NCBI RefSeq assembly: GCF_902635505.1
Contig: NC_045428.1
Span: 303,047,107 to 303,111,106, forward strand
Direction of reading: 5' to 3'
Origin: Sarcophilus harrisii
Taxonomy: Eukaryota; Chordata; Mammalia; Dasyuromorphia; Dasyuridae
DNA length: 64,000 nucleotides
The translations under genes were made by a program, and so were the position numbers. A model generated the notes under the pieces. The model was given only the letters and a program-made list of their open reading frames with translations. It was not told where the DNA came from and searched no databases. Shown here piece after piece: positions 1 to 11,663 of this stretch (within the stretch, counting starts at the first letter, position 1; each line of letters opens with the position of its first letter).

Positions 1-436
1 ACAATAGGCCACTTGCAAAAAAAAGAAAAAGATCCACTGACGAAAATAACATGCTGAAAATTAGAATTAATCAAATGGAAAAAGATACAAAAGCTAACTG
101 AAGAAAATCACACATTAAAAATGATAACTGGGCAAATGGAAACTAATGACTTTATGAAACACCAAGAAACAAACAAACTAAAAAGAATGAAAAATGGAAG
201 AATATGTAAAATACCCCTTTGGATAAACATCTGACCTGGAAAATAGATTCAAGAAAGACAGTCTAAGAATTATCAATGTACCTTCAGGCCATGACCAAAA
301 AAAGAGCCTAGATGTCATTCTTCAAGAGATCATCAAGGAAAACTGCCCTCATATATTAGAAATAGAGGAGGAAATAGTCATTGAAAGAATCCATTAATCA
401 CCTCTGGAAAGAAATCCCATAAGGAAAACCCCAAGG
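1..436 (+). mobile_element. L1 LINE fragment, ORF1 region (left-truncated by window)
   Basis: The + strand reads in pieces as marsupial L1 ORF1: a lysine/glutamate-rich coiled-coil part, then the RNA-binding part with words such as RIINVPSGHDQKKSLDVILQ and IIKENCPHILEIEEEIVIER. The frame is broken, so this is a dead copy. It ends near 436, where the 5' UTR of another L1 of the same orientation begins. The family call rests on recognised sequence; the boundary is approximate. Confidence 0.8.
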
Positions 437-1461
437 AACATTGTTGCAATACTCCAGAACTATTATCTGAATCAACAATGACTGCTTTCAGAGATGTCAG
501 CCCACAATTGGTAATGAGGTCAAACAACTTAGTCAGGAGATTATAGGAGTCTCTTTGCTAGCACTGAGGCAGAACTGTGTTGATTTGCCCATACTCAGAT
601 TAGAGTTGCTGTCCTGGAACACAGTCCCAGGGTGAGGAGGAGCACTAGTATGTTACAACTTGTGGACACAGTGGATTGGGCACCCTTTTCACTGTTCCAG
701 GAAAGAAAAGGGTGCTTATAATTGTTCACAGACTTAAAAGACAGGCTAGAAGAAGAGTAAGCACCTCTCCTTCCAGCATAACACTTTGGAAGAACTGAAA
801 ACTTACAGGCCCCTAGAAGTATCTCTGAAAACAGCTGCACAAAACCCCTGAAGTTTGGGACAATGCATCCTCCACAGAGTTAAAAAGACTGGGGAAATGA
901 GAAAACAACAGAAAAAGATTCTTACCATAGAAAGTTACTCTGATGATAATGAAGATCACAACACACATTCAGAAAAAGTTAACAAAATCAAAGCTTCTAC
1001 ATCCAAAGTCTCCAAGGAAAATAAGAATTGGTCTCGGAGCATGGAAGAGCTCAAAAGGGATTTTGAGTGAGAGAAATAAATGACAAATTGAGGACATGGA
1101 AATGAGAGTGATGCAAAAGGATGTACAAAAAAGCCAATAAAGAGAGGAATGCCTTAACAAGCAAAACTGGCCAAGAAAAGGACGCCCAAAAATTCACTAA
1201 AGAAAATAATTTCTTAAAAATTAAAATTGAGCAAATGGAAGCTAATGACTTTATGAGAAATCAAAAAACAAAACCAAAATAATGAAAAATAAAAGATAAT
1301 ATGAAATATCTTATTGGTAAAATAACTGACCTGGAAAATAGATCTAGGAGAGAGAATTTTAAAAACTATTTGACAAATGCTGAAGGGAACATGGGAACTG
1401 ATTCAGTCATCCTAAGCAGCAATTTGGAGCTCTTCCCAAAGGACTATAAAACCATGCATAC
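437..1461 (+). mobile_element. L1 LINE: 5' UTR, ORF1 start and a small ORF2 piece
   Basis: 437-894 looks like a marsupial L1 5' UTR. ORF1 starts at about 895 with MRKQQKKILTIESYSDD and a charged coiled-coil region, and decays by about 1375. At 1410-1461 the sequence jumps to a part of ORF2 just upstream of the C-terminus, so most of ORF2 is deleted. The copy is then interrupted at 1461 by another L1 on the opposite strand and resumes at 2710. Several stops and frame breaks are present. Confidence 0.75.
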
Positions 1462-2698
1462 CCTTTTTTGTTAAAGTTTTTAATTTTCAAAACATATGCA
1501 TGAATAATTTTTCAACATTAACCCTTGCAAAATGTTGTGTTCCAATTCCCTCCTTTCCCCTTCCCCCAGATGGCACGTAATCCAATATATGTTAAACATG
1601 GCAAAAATATATGTTAAATCCAATATATGCATACATATTTATATAATTATCTTGCTACACAAGAGAAATCAAATCAAAAAGGAAAAAATGAGAAATAAAA
1701 TACAAGCAAAGAACAACAAAAAGAGTGAAAATGCTATGTTGTGATCCACACTCACTCTCCACAGTCCTCTCTGTGAGTATAGATGGCTCTCTTCATCACA
1801 AGATCATTGGATCTGACTTGGATTATCTCATTGTTGAAAAGAGCCACATTCATCAGAATTGATCATCATATAATCTTATTGTTGTCATATACAATGTTCT
1901 CTTGGTTCTACTTACTTCATTTAGCATCAGTTCATGTAAGTCTCTCCAGGCTTTTCTGAAATCATCTTGCTGGTCGTTTCTTACAGAACAATAATATTCC
2001 ATAACATTCATATACCACAATTTATTCAGCCATTCTCCAAATGATGGGCATCCTCTCAGTTTCCAATTTCTTGCCACTACAAAAAGAGCTGCCTCAAGCA
2101 TTTTTGCACATGCAGGTCCTGTTCCCTCCTTCATGATCTCTTTTGGGATACAATAAAGACACTGCTGGTTTAAAGGGTATGCACAGTTTGATAGCCCTTT
2201 GGGCATAGTTCAATATTACTCTTTGAATTTTTGGATCTGTTCACAATTCCACCAACAATGTATTAGTGTCCCGGTTTTCCCACTTCCCCTCCAACATTCA
2301 TCATTATCTTTTCCTGTCATCTTAGCCAATCTGAGAGGTGTGTAATGGTACTTCAGAGTTGTCTTAATTTGCATTTCTCTGATTAATAGTGATTTAGATC
2401 ACCTTTTCCTATGACTAGAAATGATTTTCATTTTTTCATCTGAAAATTGTCTGTTCATACCCTTTGACCATTTATCAACTGGAGAACAGCTTGAATTCTT
2501 ATGAATTTGAGTCAGTTCTTTATATATTTTAGAAATAAGGCCTTTATCGGAACCTTTGAATGTAAAAATGGTTCTCCCAATTTATTTCTTCCCTTCTAAT
2601 CCTGTCTGCATTAGTTTTGTTTGTACAAAAACTTTTTAACTTAATATAATCAAAATTATCTATATTTTTGTTCAATAATGAATTCCAGTTCTTCTTTG
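1462..2698 (-). mobile_element. L1 LINE 3' end (ORF2 C-terminus and 3' UTR), nested in another L1
   Basis: Read on the - strand, 2698 to about 1853 encodes the C-terminal part of L1 ORF2 (for example WYMNVMEYYCSVRNDQQ, the marsupial match to the end of human ORF2p). This is followed by the 3' UTR and a short A-rich end at 1462-1470. It is flanked by a perfect 11-bp duplication (accatgcatac at 1451-1461 and 2699-2709), so it is a 5'-truncated L1 that jumped into the + strand L1. Confidence 0.85.
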
Positions 2699-3356
2699 AC
2701 CATGCATACTTTGACCATTACTAATCTGTATCCCAAAAGAGATTTTCCAAAAAGTAAAAAGACCTATATGTACAAAAATGTTTATAGCAGCTCTTTTCTT
2801 AAGGCAAAGAATTAGAAATTGAGGGGATGTCCATCAGTTGGGGAATGCCTGTATACATTGTGGTATATGCTTATGATAAAATGTTATTGTGTCATAAGAA
2901 ATGAATGCTGGATCTTTCAGGAAAACCTAGAGAGGCTTATATGAACTGATGCAATGTAAAGAGAGCAGAATCAAGAGAACATTTTACATAATGACAGAAA
3001 TATTGTATGATGACCAACTGTGAATGTTATTCTCATTACTACAGTGTTAAGACAGTTCTAAAGGACTCATGATGGAAAAAATGCTAGCACCTCCAGAAAA
3101 GACTTAATGGAGTCTGAATGAGTATCAAAACATGGTATTTTGCACTTTTTGTGTTTGTGTTTTCTTTTTCAGTTTGTATTTCCTTTTAATAACATGACTA
3201 ATCTGGAAATATCTTTTGAATGATTTCACATGTGTAGCCTATTTCAAATTATTAGCATCTCAAAGACAGTAAAGTTAGAGAGCACAGAAAATTTGGAACT
3301 CAAAATTTTTAAAAAGTGAATATTAAAAATTGTTTTTACATGCAATTGGAAAAAAA
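2699..3356 (+). mobile_element. L1 LINE 3' end, continuation of the interrupted host L1
   Basis: After the second copy of the 11-bp duplication, the + strand resumes the ORF2 C-terminal sequence exactly where it stopped at 1461. It runs through the 3' UTR to an A-rich end near 3355. It is diverged and older than the copy inserted into it. Confidence 0.8.
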
Positions 3357-4296
3357 TTAAATATTGTTTAAAATACACCTATGCCTCATCAGCTGCTTCT
3401 TTTATATTAACACTAGTTTTAAAGCCTTTTGGGCTAAAGAAACTCATGCATTTAGCTGTCTTTCCCTCTTTAATACATTTAATACATTCATGGATACAAT
3501 GTAAGGAAAAAATGCAGCACCAAATCTACCTACTGAAGCCTATTTATAACCTGCAAACTTTCCCATTTTCCTCTGTTTTTCTTTGTGTACTTCACTAATA
3601 GTATTTTTCTCTTTTTAAACAAAGGATAGTGATGTAATGTGTTCCTTTCGGGGAACCATAGTGTAAGCATTGCAACCTTTGCTGTAGTAAAGCTGGGTGG
3701 TTCAGCACTGGCATAGTGGACAGCACCAAGCTGCTTATAATCTAATATCAATTGTAATTGTATTAAGGGTAACATTTCCAGGATAAATTAAGGAGAGCTT
3801 AGCTTAGACTGGCAGATTGATTTACAGTGGCCCATCTTCATGTGTCTAAGTGATCTGGATTATTAACAAAGAATATTGGAAAAATAATGCCAAGTGTTTG
3901 GGTTTTCTAAGGAAGTGCCTGTGTGTATATGCATAATTTCTATTATATAGATATATAATTATATACATAAAACCTGTCATATAGACATTTGTAACATAGC
4001 TACTATTAAGCATATATAATTATATTTATAATACCTATATAGAGGCATATATATTAGATATATGTATATATCCTATAAATATATACATAACCATGAAACC
4101 TGCTGCTATATCGATACCACCCCAGTTCAAGAGATCTCCCCAGGATAAGAATCCACCTTGAAAAGTGAAAATGTTATAGGAATTTTAGAAATATTTATGG
4201 AAAAGCCTGAAAAATTCTTTACTTGCCCCTCCTTATTACCCACAGGAACTTTTCTTTCTTATGCCCCCAACGAGTTATACTTTGTGAAACTAATTT
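3357..4296. other. Intronic DNA, AT-rich, no recognised element
   Basis: STXBP5L intron. It holds an AT-rich stretch with TA-type simple repeats at about 3935-4085. I see no gene or clear repeat family in the rest. Confidence 0.6.
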
Positions 4297-4654
4297 GAAA
4301 ATAGATGTTTAACAAAGCCAAAGACAGCATCTTATGATTACACATTCCTTCTCATCATACACATTACATGATGAGGATTGGTGTGCCAATGAGCAATCTA
4401 TTCTATCTGCTGGTGGTTTGGCAAGGATGGTTAATAAAGGAAAAGAATTAAGATACAGGACTCATTCTCTCATCTTCCACCTAGAAATGGAGCTTGCATG
4501 ACTTAAGCTGACAAAAATGTTTTTGATATCATCTCTTTCAGATGAAGCTGTTGATGTTTTAACACTTGTGTTGGGCTCCTCACTTATGTCCCACTGCTAA
4601 AATAAAGCTATCTACTTGGAAGATGTGAAAAAAAAAAAGAAAATAGATGTTTAA
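4297..4654 (+). mobile_element. Retrocopy of an unidentified transcript with target-site duplications
   Basis: An insert of about 326 bp (4313-4638) ends in an 11-12 A run, with AATAAA at 4601-4606 about 22 bases upstream of the tail. It is flanked by a 15-16 bp direct repeat starting gaaaatagatgttta (4297-4312 and 4639-4654). Poly(A), poly(A) signal and long duplications are the marks of L1-driven retroposition. No long reading frame is seen, so the source is probably a 3' UTR or a non-coding RNA. I do not recognise it; an LTR-derived transcript is possible. Confidence 0.75.
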
Positions 4655-5529
4655 ATAGAAAAAAATCTTAAATAATGAATATCCCCTGCTACTGAGCCAT
4701 GATATTGACATGAAGTTCTAAGGGGTCAAAATGTATCTGAAACTGAATCTCCAAAACATATGCATCTTAATTTGTGCCTGTCCTAAGAATGATCAGAAAA
4801 TAGCAGTTTGTGCTCACTACAACCATTATGGATTAAATCATCACATTATAATAAAAATTACATGATAATAATCATTACATAATGATATACGTGATGAACC
4901 ATTTATATATATAAAATGAGTATATAGAAACCTGTGTTGAGGGAGACTATACATATATATATATATGTGTGTGTATGTGTGTGTGCACTTATGCACATAT
5001 ATTTAAATATAAATTTTCTGCACTCACCCTTTACCCAAATACCGATTATTTGAAAATTCTGGTGAATTAATTGCCAGCTAATCAAAGTTTTACTATACTA
5101 TAATTTTCTTGTTAAGGTTAAATAATTCTCATAACTTAAAATTAAATTTAACATATGAATCTTTTCATAATGTTAAATTTTGGGTTATGTTTTCTTTGAA
5201 AAATCACAGTATAAAATAATAATTAGTGAGGTTTTCAGATAATTTTTAATAATTACTCATTTGCCTTCTAAAGTTAGTACTTGGCTCTCTTGCTATTCTC
5301 TACACTCTGTTTTGGCAATCCTATTAATTCCCATAGCTTCAACTACTATCTTTAAGCAGATAACTTACACATCTGCATTTCCAGTCCTAAACTTTAGTAG
5401 GGGCTTCAAAATTGCATTTCCTACTGTCTTCAGGAATCACTGCACAGATGATTTAAAACTCAAATGCTAAACCATCTCTTTTCTCCCTAAACTTGATCCT
5501 ACTTCTGACTTCACTATTTCTACTTATGA
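4655..5529. other. Intronic DNA, no recognised element
   Basis: AT-rich intron with a TA/TG microsatellite at about 4950-4985. Nothing else recognised. Confidence 0.5.
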
Positions 5530-6283
5530 TACCACCTAATTCTGTGAATAAATTCACTTACCTTAGTAGTATACTTTCCGGAGATATACACATAGATGAG
5601 GTTGATACACACATTCCAAGAGCTAGGTCACTGTTTGGGAGACTCCAAAGGAAGCATGAAAGAGAAGAGATATTAGACTACCAAAATGAAATTCTACAGA
5701 ACTATAGTACTTGACTTTGTTGCTGTATGCCTGTGAAACTTGGATAGTATGTCAGTCCATGCTAGAAAACTGAATCACTTCCATTTGGATTGTTTAGGAA
5801 GATTCTGAAGATCACCTTGTAAGATAAGGTACAAGGGAGTGGAATCCCTTCTGTTCTTGAGCTAAGCAACCAAGCATTTAAATTTTATTTCAGAGAGTGT
5901 AACTCTGTTATGTTTTTAAAGTATCAACCATCTATTTGTCTGATAAAATATTCTGTGGAGAACTTACAAAAGGCAAACGCTGACATGGAGGTCAGAAGAA
6001 GCAATGTAAGAACACTTTTAAGGTTTTTCTGAAGAATTTTGGAATCAGTTGTGAGACATGGAAGACCGTAGCACAGGAGTACCCACATCATAAAAGGTGC
6101 TGTGGTCTATGAACAAAGCAAAATCACAGTAGCACAAGGGAAACATGAGATGCACAAATTTAAAGACCAAATGTTCATATGTACACAACCTGTGATAGAG
6201 CCTTTTTGGATCCTATAGTGTGCCTTGACTCCAACATAATGTCATTTTGGTCCTCTTTAATTATGAAAAACAATAACCATCAT
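5530..6283 (+). mobile_element. RTE-clade LINE, 3' part of the reverse transcriptase ORF and tail
   Basis: The + strand shows the RTE/BovB signature after the RT fingers-palm: KFTYLSSILSGDIHIDE, then LLYACETW-like and LNHFHLDCLGRF-like wording in broken frames. It is followed by the typical RTE 3' region ending near 6276 with short CAA-type repeats. Several frame breaks are present; this is an ancient dead copy. The marsupial MAR1-like SINEs elsewhere in the window share this kind of 3' end. Confidence 0.8.
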
Positions 6284-6429
6284 CTCCAATCTTAAGAACT
6301 TTTGAATTATCTTTGACTCTTCTCTCTTACTTCTCATATTCAGCCAGCTAGCATATTCTTTACATTCCATTTTTTCAATATACATTTCCTCTCTTCCATT
6401 TCCACTGCTATTACCTTAGTATTGGCTAT

Positions 6430-6600
6430 CATAAGATCACAAATCTAGAGATGACCTCAGAGACCATCTCCTCCAACCCCTTCATATCATATATGAGAAA
6501 ACAGATCTAAGCTGGTGAAATGACTTGCTTGAGGCTACACAGGCAGAGGAAGGCTTACAATGCCACTCATGTGGACTGACTCTTCCTACCTTTAACAAAG
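6430..6600 (+). repeat. MIR-class SINE fragment
   Basis: Contains a degenerate form of the motif for a few-nucleotide-accurate CORE-SINE half: gagaaaacagatctaagctg, then a match to the gacttgcccaaggtcacac box. Boundaries are approximate. Confidence 0.5.
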
Positions 6601-6769
6601 CCTTCCAATGCCAGACTATTTGTGGGGAGGGGCTATGCACAGATCTGATCAATTTCCTTCTCTGCCCCAAAATCATCAAGTTCCCAAATTTCAAACTTCT
6701 CTACATTATAGCTAAAATTTTTCATATCTGTATTTCATCCTACCTTCCAAGTTTTATCTCTTATTACAT

Positions 6770-7078
6770 TCCTCTATGTACTTTAAACTCCATGAAAACT
6801 AAACAATTCTCTATCCCATTTACATGTACTGTGATTACATCTCAGTTATTTTGCTCAAACCCTGTGCCTGAAATGTCCATCCTCCCTCTCCTCCTTTGTT
6901 GGATTCCTGTCCATCTGTTACTGTACAATTCAAATGCCACCTGTACTATGAAGCCTCCATGATACCTCCCTGAAACTATGGTATAACCATACCAGACTGT
7001 GAGCTCTTTGAGGGCAGCTACCATGTTTTTTACATCTCTCTAGAACTTAGTACTGTGCTCTACTTATAATAAGTATTT
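6770..7078 (+). mobile_element. L2 LINE 3' end
   Basis: Matches the L2 3' terminus on the + strand: the cDNA-like stretch caaatgccacctgtactatg at about 6932, the box gactgtgagctctttgaggg at about 6994, and the tail box ending in a degenerate taataagtatttaa. Confidence 0.8.
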
Positions 7079-7215
7079 AATTATTTTTCCAAGCCCTGCA
7101 CTGCAAGTACTGTGGCAAATATTGCATATGACTTTTATGATAAAGAATGTGAAATGTATGTATTAATCAATTCGTGTATATTAGTAAATTCATCAATTAA
7201 TCAATTCAAATCACT

Positions 7216-7335
7216 TAACTAGTGGGCTGACAGGATTGAAGCCATGATTCCTTCAAAATCAAAATAAACACATACAAAAACAAGTAAAACTTTTTTCTTC
7301 TAAAGAATCAAACCAAAACAAGAAAGGAAATTAAG
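7216..7335 (+). repeat. Copy A of a 120-bp dispersed direct repeat
   Basis: This 120-bp segment is about 85% identical by eye to 8043-8162 in the same orientation, with shared runs such as gattccttcaaaatcaaaa and aagtaaaacttttttct. The family is not recognised. It could be two copies of an old repeat or a local duplication. Confidence 0.75.
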
Positions 7336-8042
7336 GTACCTAATTGTTAATCTTGTAACATCTTACTCCAACTACTGGTACTAAAATCAGTCCTGTCCTT
7401 TATCTCATCTGGAATAACAGTTAATAACCTCTATTACAAAAAAAAAATTAAATGGCAAATCATTTTTATTTCAAATGCTATTTGATTATAGAGACCATAA
7501 CAACAGCAACATGGGAAAACTTTTAAGACCCATTATATCTTACCTTCAGATCCTATTCTATATCCTATAACATTTTCAACTCGATGTGTTTACATTTTTT
7601 GTTCAGATTACTTTTTAAATTTTATGATGTAATTCAATGGGAAAATATGAGTTAATATGAGAAAGTTTGTCTTCTGTTAATTTTTTCGACATTTAAATGT
7701 TTCATAAATCAATGTATGGTGATATTTTAAAATTATAATTACCATCTTCCTGAATTTAAATTATCATAAGATCTTAAGATTTAATGTTGGAAGGAAGATT
7801 AAAATCCTAAAGCTTTAAGATTAAGCCTAAGATTATATTTCTGAGTCACAACCTTTTAAAAATAGGCAGTGAAGTTGGTTCCAAAGGAGCCTTAAACATT
7901 CATCTGTTATGTTAAGGCTGAGACAGGCAGACAGACAAAAACAAAGGTCAGCTTGAGGAAACAATCTTTTAGAATAAGTAGCAGAGTAGCCTGAGTGAAA
8001 ACCAGTAGGAAGCTTCCTTTTGAAATTTGAAGTTTCAAAGAG
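7336..8042. other. Intronic DNA between the two direct repeats
   Basis: AT-rich, no gene or recognised family. If the flanking 120-bp repeats are ends of one element, this would be its body. Confidence 0.4.
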
Positions 8043-8162
8043 TAACTAGCAGACCTAGAGGACTGAAGCCTTGATTCCTTCAAAATCAAAACAAACACAT
8101 TCAAGAATAAGTAAAACTTTTTTCTATTAAAGAACCCAACCAAAAGAAAAAAGGAAATTAAG
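8043..8162 (+). repeat. Copy B of a 120-bp dispersed direct repeat
   Basis: See 7216-7335: same orientation, same length and colinear, about 830 bp apart start to start. Confidence 0.75.
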
Positions 8163-9044
8163 CTGACTTCAAAGAAAAGCCTGTGTACAAGCCTCTGAAG
8201 CTCTAACTAGAAAAAAAAAGACAAGAAATAAAAGCTTGTTTTTCAAAATCAGAAGCAAATAAATACAGAGAAAAGAAAATGACCTGCATATTGTTGGATG
8301 ATCAAAGACACCAAAATCAAAATACGCGAAAAATGATGCCAACATCAAGAAAAAAAACCTGTCTATATCCAGGGCCAGTTTGGCATTCATGGTAGAACAG
8401 AGGCTCTCCAAAAACCATTACTCAGTGCTCAGAATGTTTTAGTTTGTTTTGTTGGGTTTTAAATTAATTAGCTGGTGCTATTTTAAACAGAAGTGGAAAG
8501 CAAATGTTGGAATCAGTTTGGTTGTTGTCATCCTGCAGTTTATTTTGTCTTAATTTTTTGATATTGTTAGCTTTTGTTATTTTCAAACTATCCAACATTT
8601 ATTTAATGATAATAATTATTCTCTCTGGCCTAAACATAGTAAATACTTCATTTTTCTTTATGTTATTCTTTATTCTGTATTAAAAGGTTTGATTTCTTGG
8701 TAGGACTATAAAATTTTCCAAGTATTAAGTAAGAATATTATTCTTTTTTGTATTAGTAAAACTTTGGCAATAGTGGCTATCTTGAAAATTAACTCCAATT
8801 GGATTCACTTTTTTTGGTAACTAGTAACTTTGATAACTTTGGTAATTCACATCAGACAATAATATGTGTTTCTTAGATAAAATCACATAAATCTATTATT
8901 CCAAACATACTCACTAGCAACTACCTGTTTTTTTATTTTTAAAATATGATTTTAAAATATTTTTAAATAAAGTAAAAAGTATATTAGTTTCTTTTCTCCC
9001 CAATTTTTCTTTGTTAAAAGTGCTCATGAGTTTTTTCTTAGAAA
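8163..9044. other. Intronic DNA, no recognised element
   Basis: AT-rich sequence with several T- and A-runs and no recognisable repeat. Short reading frames here have no family resemblance. Confidence 0.5.
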
Positions 9045-9185
9045 CATAGATTTGGAACTGAAAAAAGACCCATGGAGATCATGTATACAATCATCTCCTA
9101 ATTTTATGATGAATAAACACAGCCCAGTGATGTTAAGCAACTTGATGATGGTCAAGTAGCAGAACTAAAATTCAAGGCCAAATTC
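9045..9185 (+). repeat. MIR-class SINE fragment
   Basis: Degenerate match to the box gatttggaactgaaaaaaga, then gatcatgtatacaatcatct, then a decayed gactttcccaaggtcac region ending at the cagaactaaaattcaaggcc end. Confidence 0.5.
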
Positions 9186-9955
9186 TTTGAGTACAAAGTC
9201 CTCATTCTTTCTATTAAATTAGACATTACCTGTAGGTATCCTTTGAAAGAATAGGGTATATTTGTGTAGACTAGAGCATGGTCAGTAAACATCAGGCTCA
9301 CTTTAAAAAAAAATGGATTTCCATTTAAAATGTCTGTAATAGACAAGTAACATCTGTAAAGTCAGAAACTTACAATCAATTGTTTTGAAAAGCTAGATAA
9401 GAATTTGTTATGCTTGAGAAAACAAGAGAACATAGTTTTCATGACTCTTTCCATATTTAAAATTACATTAAAACAAAATTCAGTACTAACACTTAGTTCT
9501 AGGTAGGTATTTTATTATTAATATTGGGATTCTAATACCACAGGAACAAATTTAATTCCATTTTTGATTTCTAAAGAATATTTATGTACTTGATTATGAA
9601 TATTGCAGCACAGTGTAGTGGCAGAATATACATAATCTAGGTTAAAATTGAAGTTAAGTATATGCATTTTATGTCATAATATTACTGTATTCTAAGTTTG
9701 CTTATGATCTGCTGATTTGGGTCAAATATTGAAAAAGACAAGAATTTGATCATTTTTGAATGGTTAAGTAAAATGATATTCTATGTAGAAAGCATATTGA
9801 AATGGTGTTTCTTTTCATTTTTTTTTTGTGACACCCTCATACTCCCAAGCTTCCTCAGAAATGGTCTTCTGCTCATGTTAATATACTATAGTGGTAGTTG
9901 TAACATGCTTCCCTTTTGCTTTATGTGAGCATCCAACTTCCCATTCTTGTCATAG
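9186..9955. other. Intronic DNA upstream of STXBP5L exon at 9956
   Basis: No repeat family recognised. It ends in the splice acceptor cttgtcatag immediately before 9956. Confidence 0.5.
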
Positions 9956-10126
9956 ATCATGTAAATGGACACTGCACCAGCCCTACTTCTCAGAGTTGCA
10001 GTTCTGGAAAACGTCTTTCTAGTGCTGATGTTTCAAAAGTAAATCGCTGGGGTCCTGGAAGACCACCATTCCGAAAGGCACAGTCAGCTGCTTGCATGGA
10101 AGTTTCTCTACCAGTCACAACAGAAG
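9956..10126 (+). CDS. STXBP5L: STXBP5L (tomosyn-2), coding exon 1 of 7 in this window
   Basis: Tomosyn-2 is a cytosolic and peripheral presynaptic protein of the lethal-giant-larvae family. It binds syntaxin and SNAP-25 and so restrains vesicle priming and exocytosis. This 171-bp exon encodes about 57 residues, including VNRWGPGRPPFRKAQSAACM, a stretch shared by STXBP5 and STXBP5L in the linker/second WD40 propeller region. The acceptor is catag|AT and the donor ACAGAAG|GTAGAT. It enters with two bases of a codon and leaves with one (the first base of a Glu codon completed by the next exon). The wording matches my memory of STXBP5L, with EVSLPV where I recall EISLPV in human. Earlier exons lie left of the window. 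Confidence 0.95.
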
Positions 10127-10519
10127 GTAGATTATAAATAAGAATTTGGTTGAAATAAGAATGTTTTTCTTTCAGTTTTTCTAGCACATATCTAAATTTA
10201 ATCAAGAGCCACAACTAGGGTAAAGTGACTAGGACTTTGCTCCAATTTAGAGGAAACTAATAGTACCTTCCTGGAGCATAATTGGTTCTTGCATATGGCC
10301 ATCTTCCAGGAGATTGCCCTTAAATCTTTCTCATTGTCCCAAATAATAACCCGGATGGTTACTTAAAAATTAGTATATCACTTACTAAGTTTCCTCAACT
10401 TACTGCAGCTATTGTAATGAAAATAATAATGGTAATAATTATAGCTCATGTTTTTATAGAACTTTATATATTCAGAAAACTTTCCTTACAATAACCCAGT
10501 GGTATAAGTTTTCCAAGTA

Positions 10520-10720
10520 AGAGGCAGCAAAGCATAATAGGAAGCTAGCCTGAGAGTCAGGAAAGAGTGGGGTGAAGTTTTACCTCTGACTCATTCTAAC
10601 TGTGTGACCATGGGAGGTCACTTAACCACTTCACGCGCCAGGCCGTTCTTTAAATTGAAGAGAAGACACTGATATCAGTTTCACATTGCTTTATTCCATT
10701 GTTATTGATTGGAATCCTAA
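10520..10720 (+). repeat. CORE-SINE (MIR/MAR1 type)
   Basis: A tRNA-like head (agcaaagcataataggaagc), a box-B/CORE stretch (ttttacctctgactcattct) and the tgtgtgaccatgggaggtca box are visible in order. The 3' end is decayed. Confidence 0.65.
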
Positions 10721-11159
10721 TCACAAGATATCTCTTTTTACCTATATGTCTACTTATGTTGTACAGTGTAGTCAAAGTCAAATAGAAATAGATCCTTATG
10801 GGCCACATATTGACTTAGAAAAACAAAAATTAATACAAGGATAGCTCTTTCTGCACCTACAATCTGTCACCTCTCCTTGAAGAGAGGGAATCATGTTTCC
10901 TCATTTGTCTTCTAAAGCCAATTTATTTTTTCCACTATCTTTGCATACAATGAAGAATTTTTAATTCTTTCAGAATTGTTTTCCTTTACAATGTTGTTGT
11001 TATCATATCAGGAGTTCTCATTCTGCTTACTTTGTGTGAACTAATATAATCTCTGATGTCATTTAAATAAATTTACTCAACATTTAAGTATCCATCATGA
11101 GGCATACAAAAATGAAAAATATATAAAAATACATGCATTATTTCCATTCATTTGTATTG

Positions 11160-11320
11160 TATGATTGAAAAGACTTGTGTTAGAAGTTGGAGACCTGGGT
11201 TTGGCTACTGGCTCTTCTGCCAAATAGTTGTAAGACCATGAACATGGAATCTCATCTTCATACATCATAAATTTTTGATATATAAAATAAGTGGATTGAA
11301 GTAGAAAATCCCTAATGTTA
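11160..11320 (+). repeat. CORE-SINE (MIR/MAR1 type)
   Basis: Decayed copy with gagacctgggtttggctact, then a weak tgtaagaccatgaacatgg box, and an ending similar to ataaaataagtggattgaag (the 'aatgaggggattgga' part of these SINEs). Confidence 0.6.
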
Positions 11321-11423
11321 TATTGTAAAATTTCTAGTCTTTTCTCATAAGTAATCATATATTTTTATATCTTACCCCAAAAATGCATTAACATTAATGT
11401 GTTTATTTTCTAAATCTACATAG

Positions 11424-11663
11424 AAAGCCGAGAAAACTCCTATAATCGTTCTAGAAGTTCTAGTATCTCCAGCATTGACAAAGACTCTAAGGAAGCAATT
11501 ACATCTTTATACTTCATGGAATCCTTTGCACGGAAAAATGACATGACAATCTCCCCATGTCTGTGGGTTGGAACTAGTCTGGGTATGGTGTTAATGATCT
11601 CCTTTAACCTGCCTTCAACAGATGAACAAAGGTATACAGAGCCAGTCCTGGTATCTCCAAGTG
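11424..11663 (+). CDS. STXBP5L: STXBP5L (tomosyn-2), coding exon 2 of 7 in this window
   Basis: A 240-bp exon coding for about 80 residues. It begins by completing the Glu codon, then ESRENSYNRSRSSSISSIDK (a serine-rich loop that is a plausible phosphorylation target), then the propeller strands FARKNDMTISPCLWVGTSLG and the EQRYTEP region. Acceptor tacatag|AA, donor CCAAGTG|GTAAGA. It leaves with one base of a Gly codon, matching the next exon at 30055. The serine loop and the GTSLGMVL strand are conserved in STXBP5L; the paralogue STXBP5 differs here. No stop or frameshift. Confidence 0.95.

Larger units (their letters stand above)
10127..11423 (+). other. STXBP5L: STXBP5L intron, about 1.3 kb
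   Basis: Contains two MIR-class SINEs (10520-10720 and 11160-11320) and otherwise unassigned AT-rich sequence. Ends in acceptor atctacatag. Confidence 0.85.

Noticed and set aside
1853-2206. 117-residue minus-strand frame as a host gene
   Set aside because: It is the C-terminal part of L1 ORF2, inside an L1 with target repeats.
6525-6962. 145-residue plus-strand frame
   Set aside because: Covers a MIR fragment and an L2 tail; no protein family resemblance.
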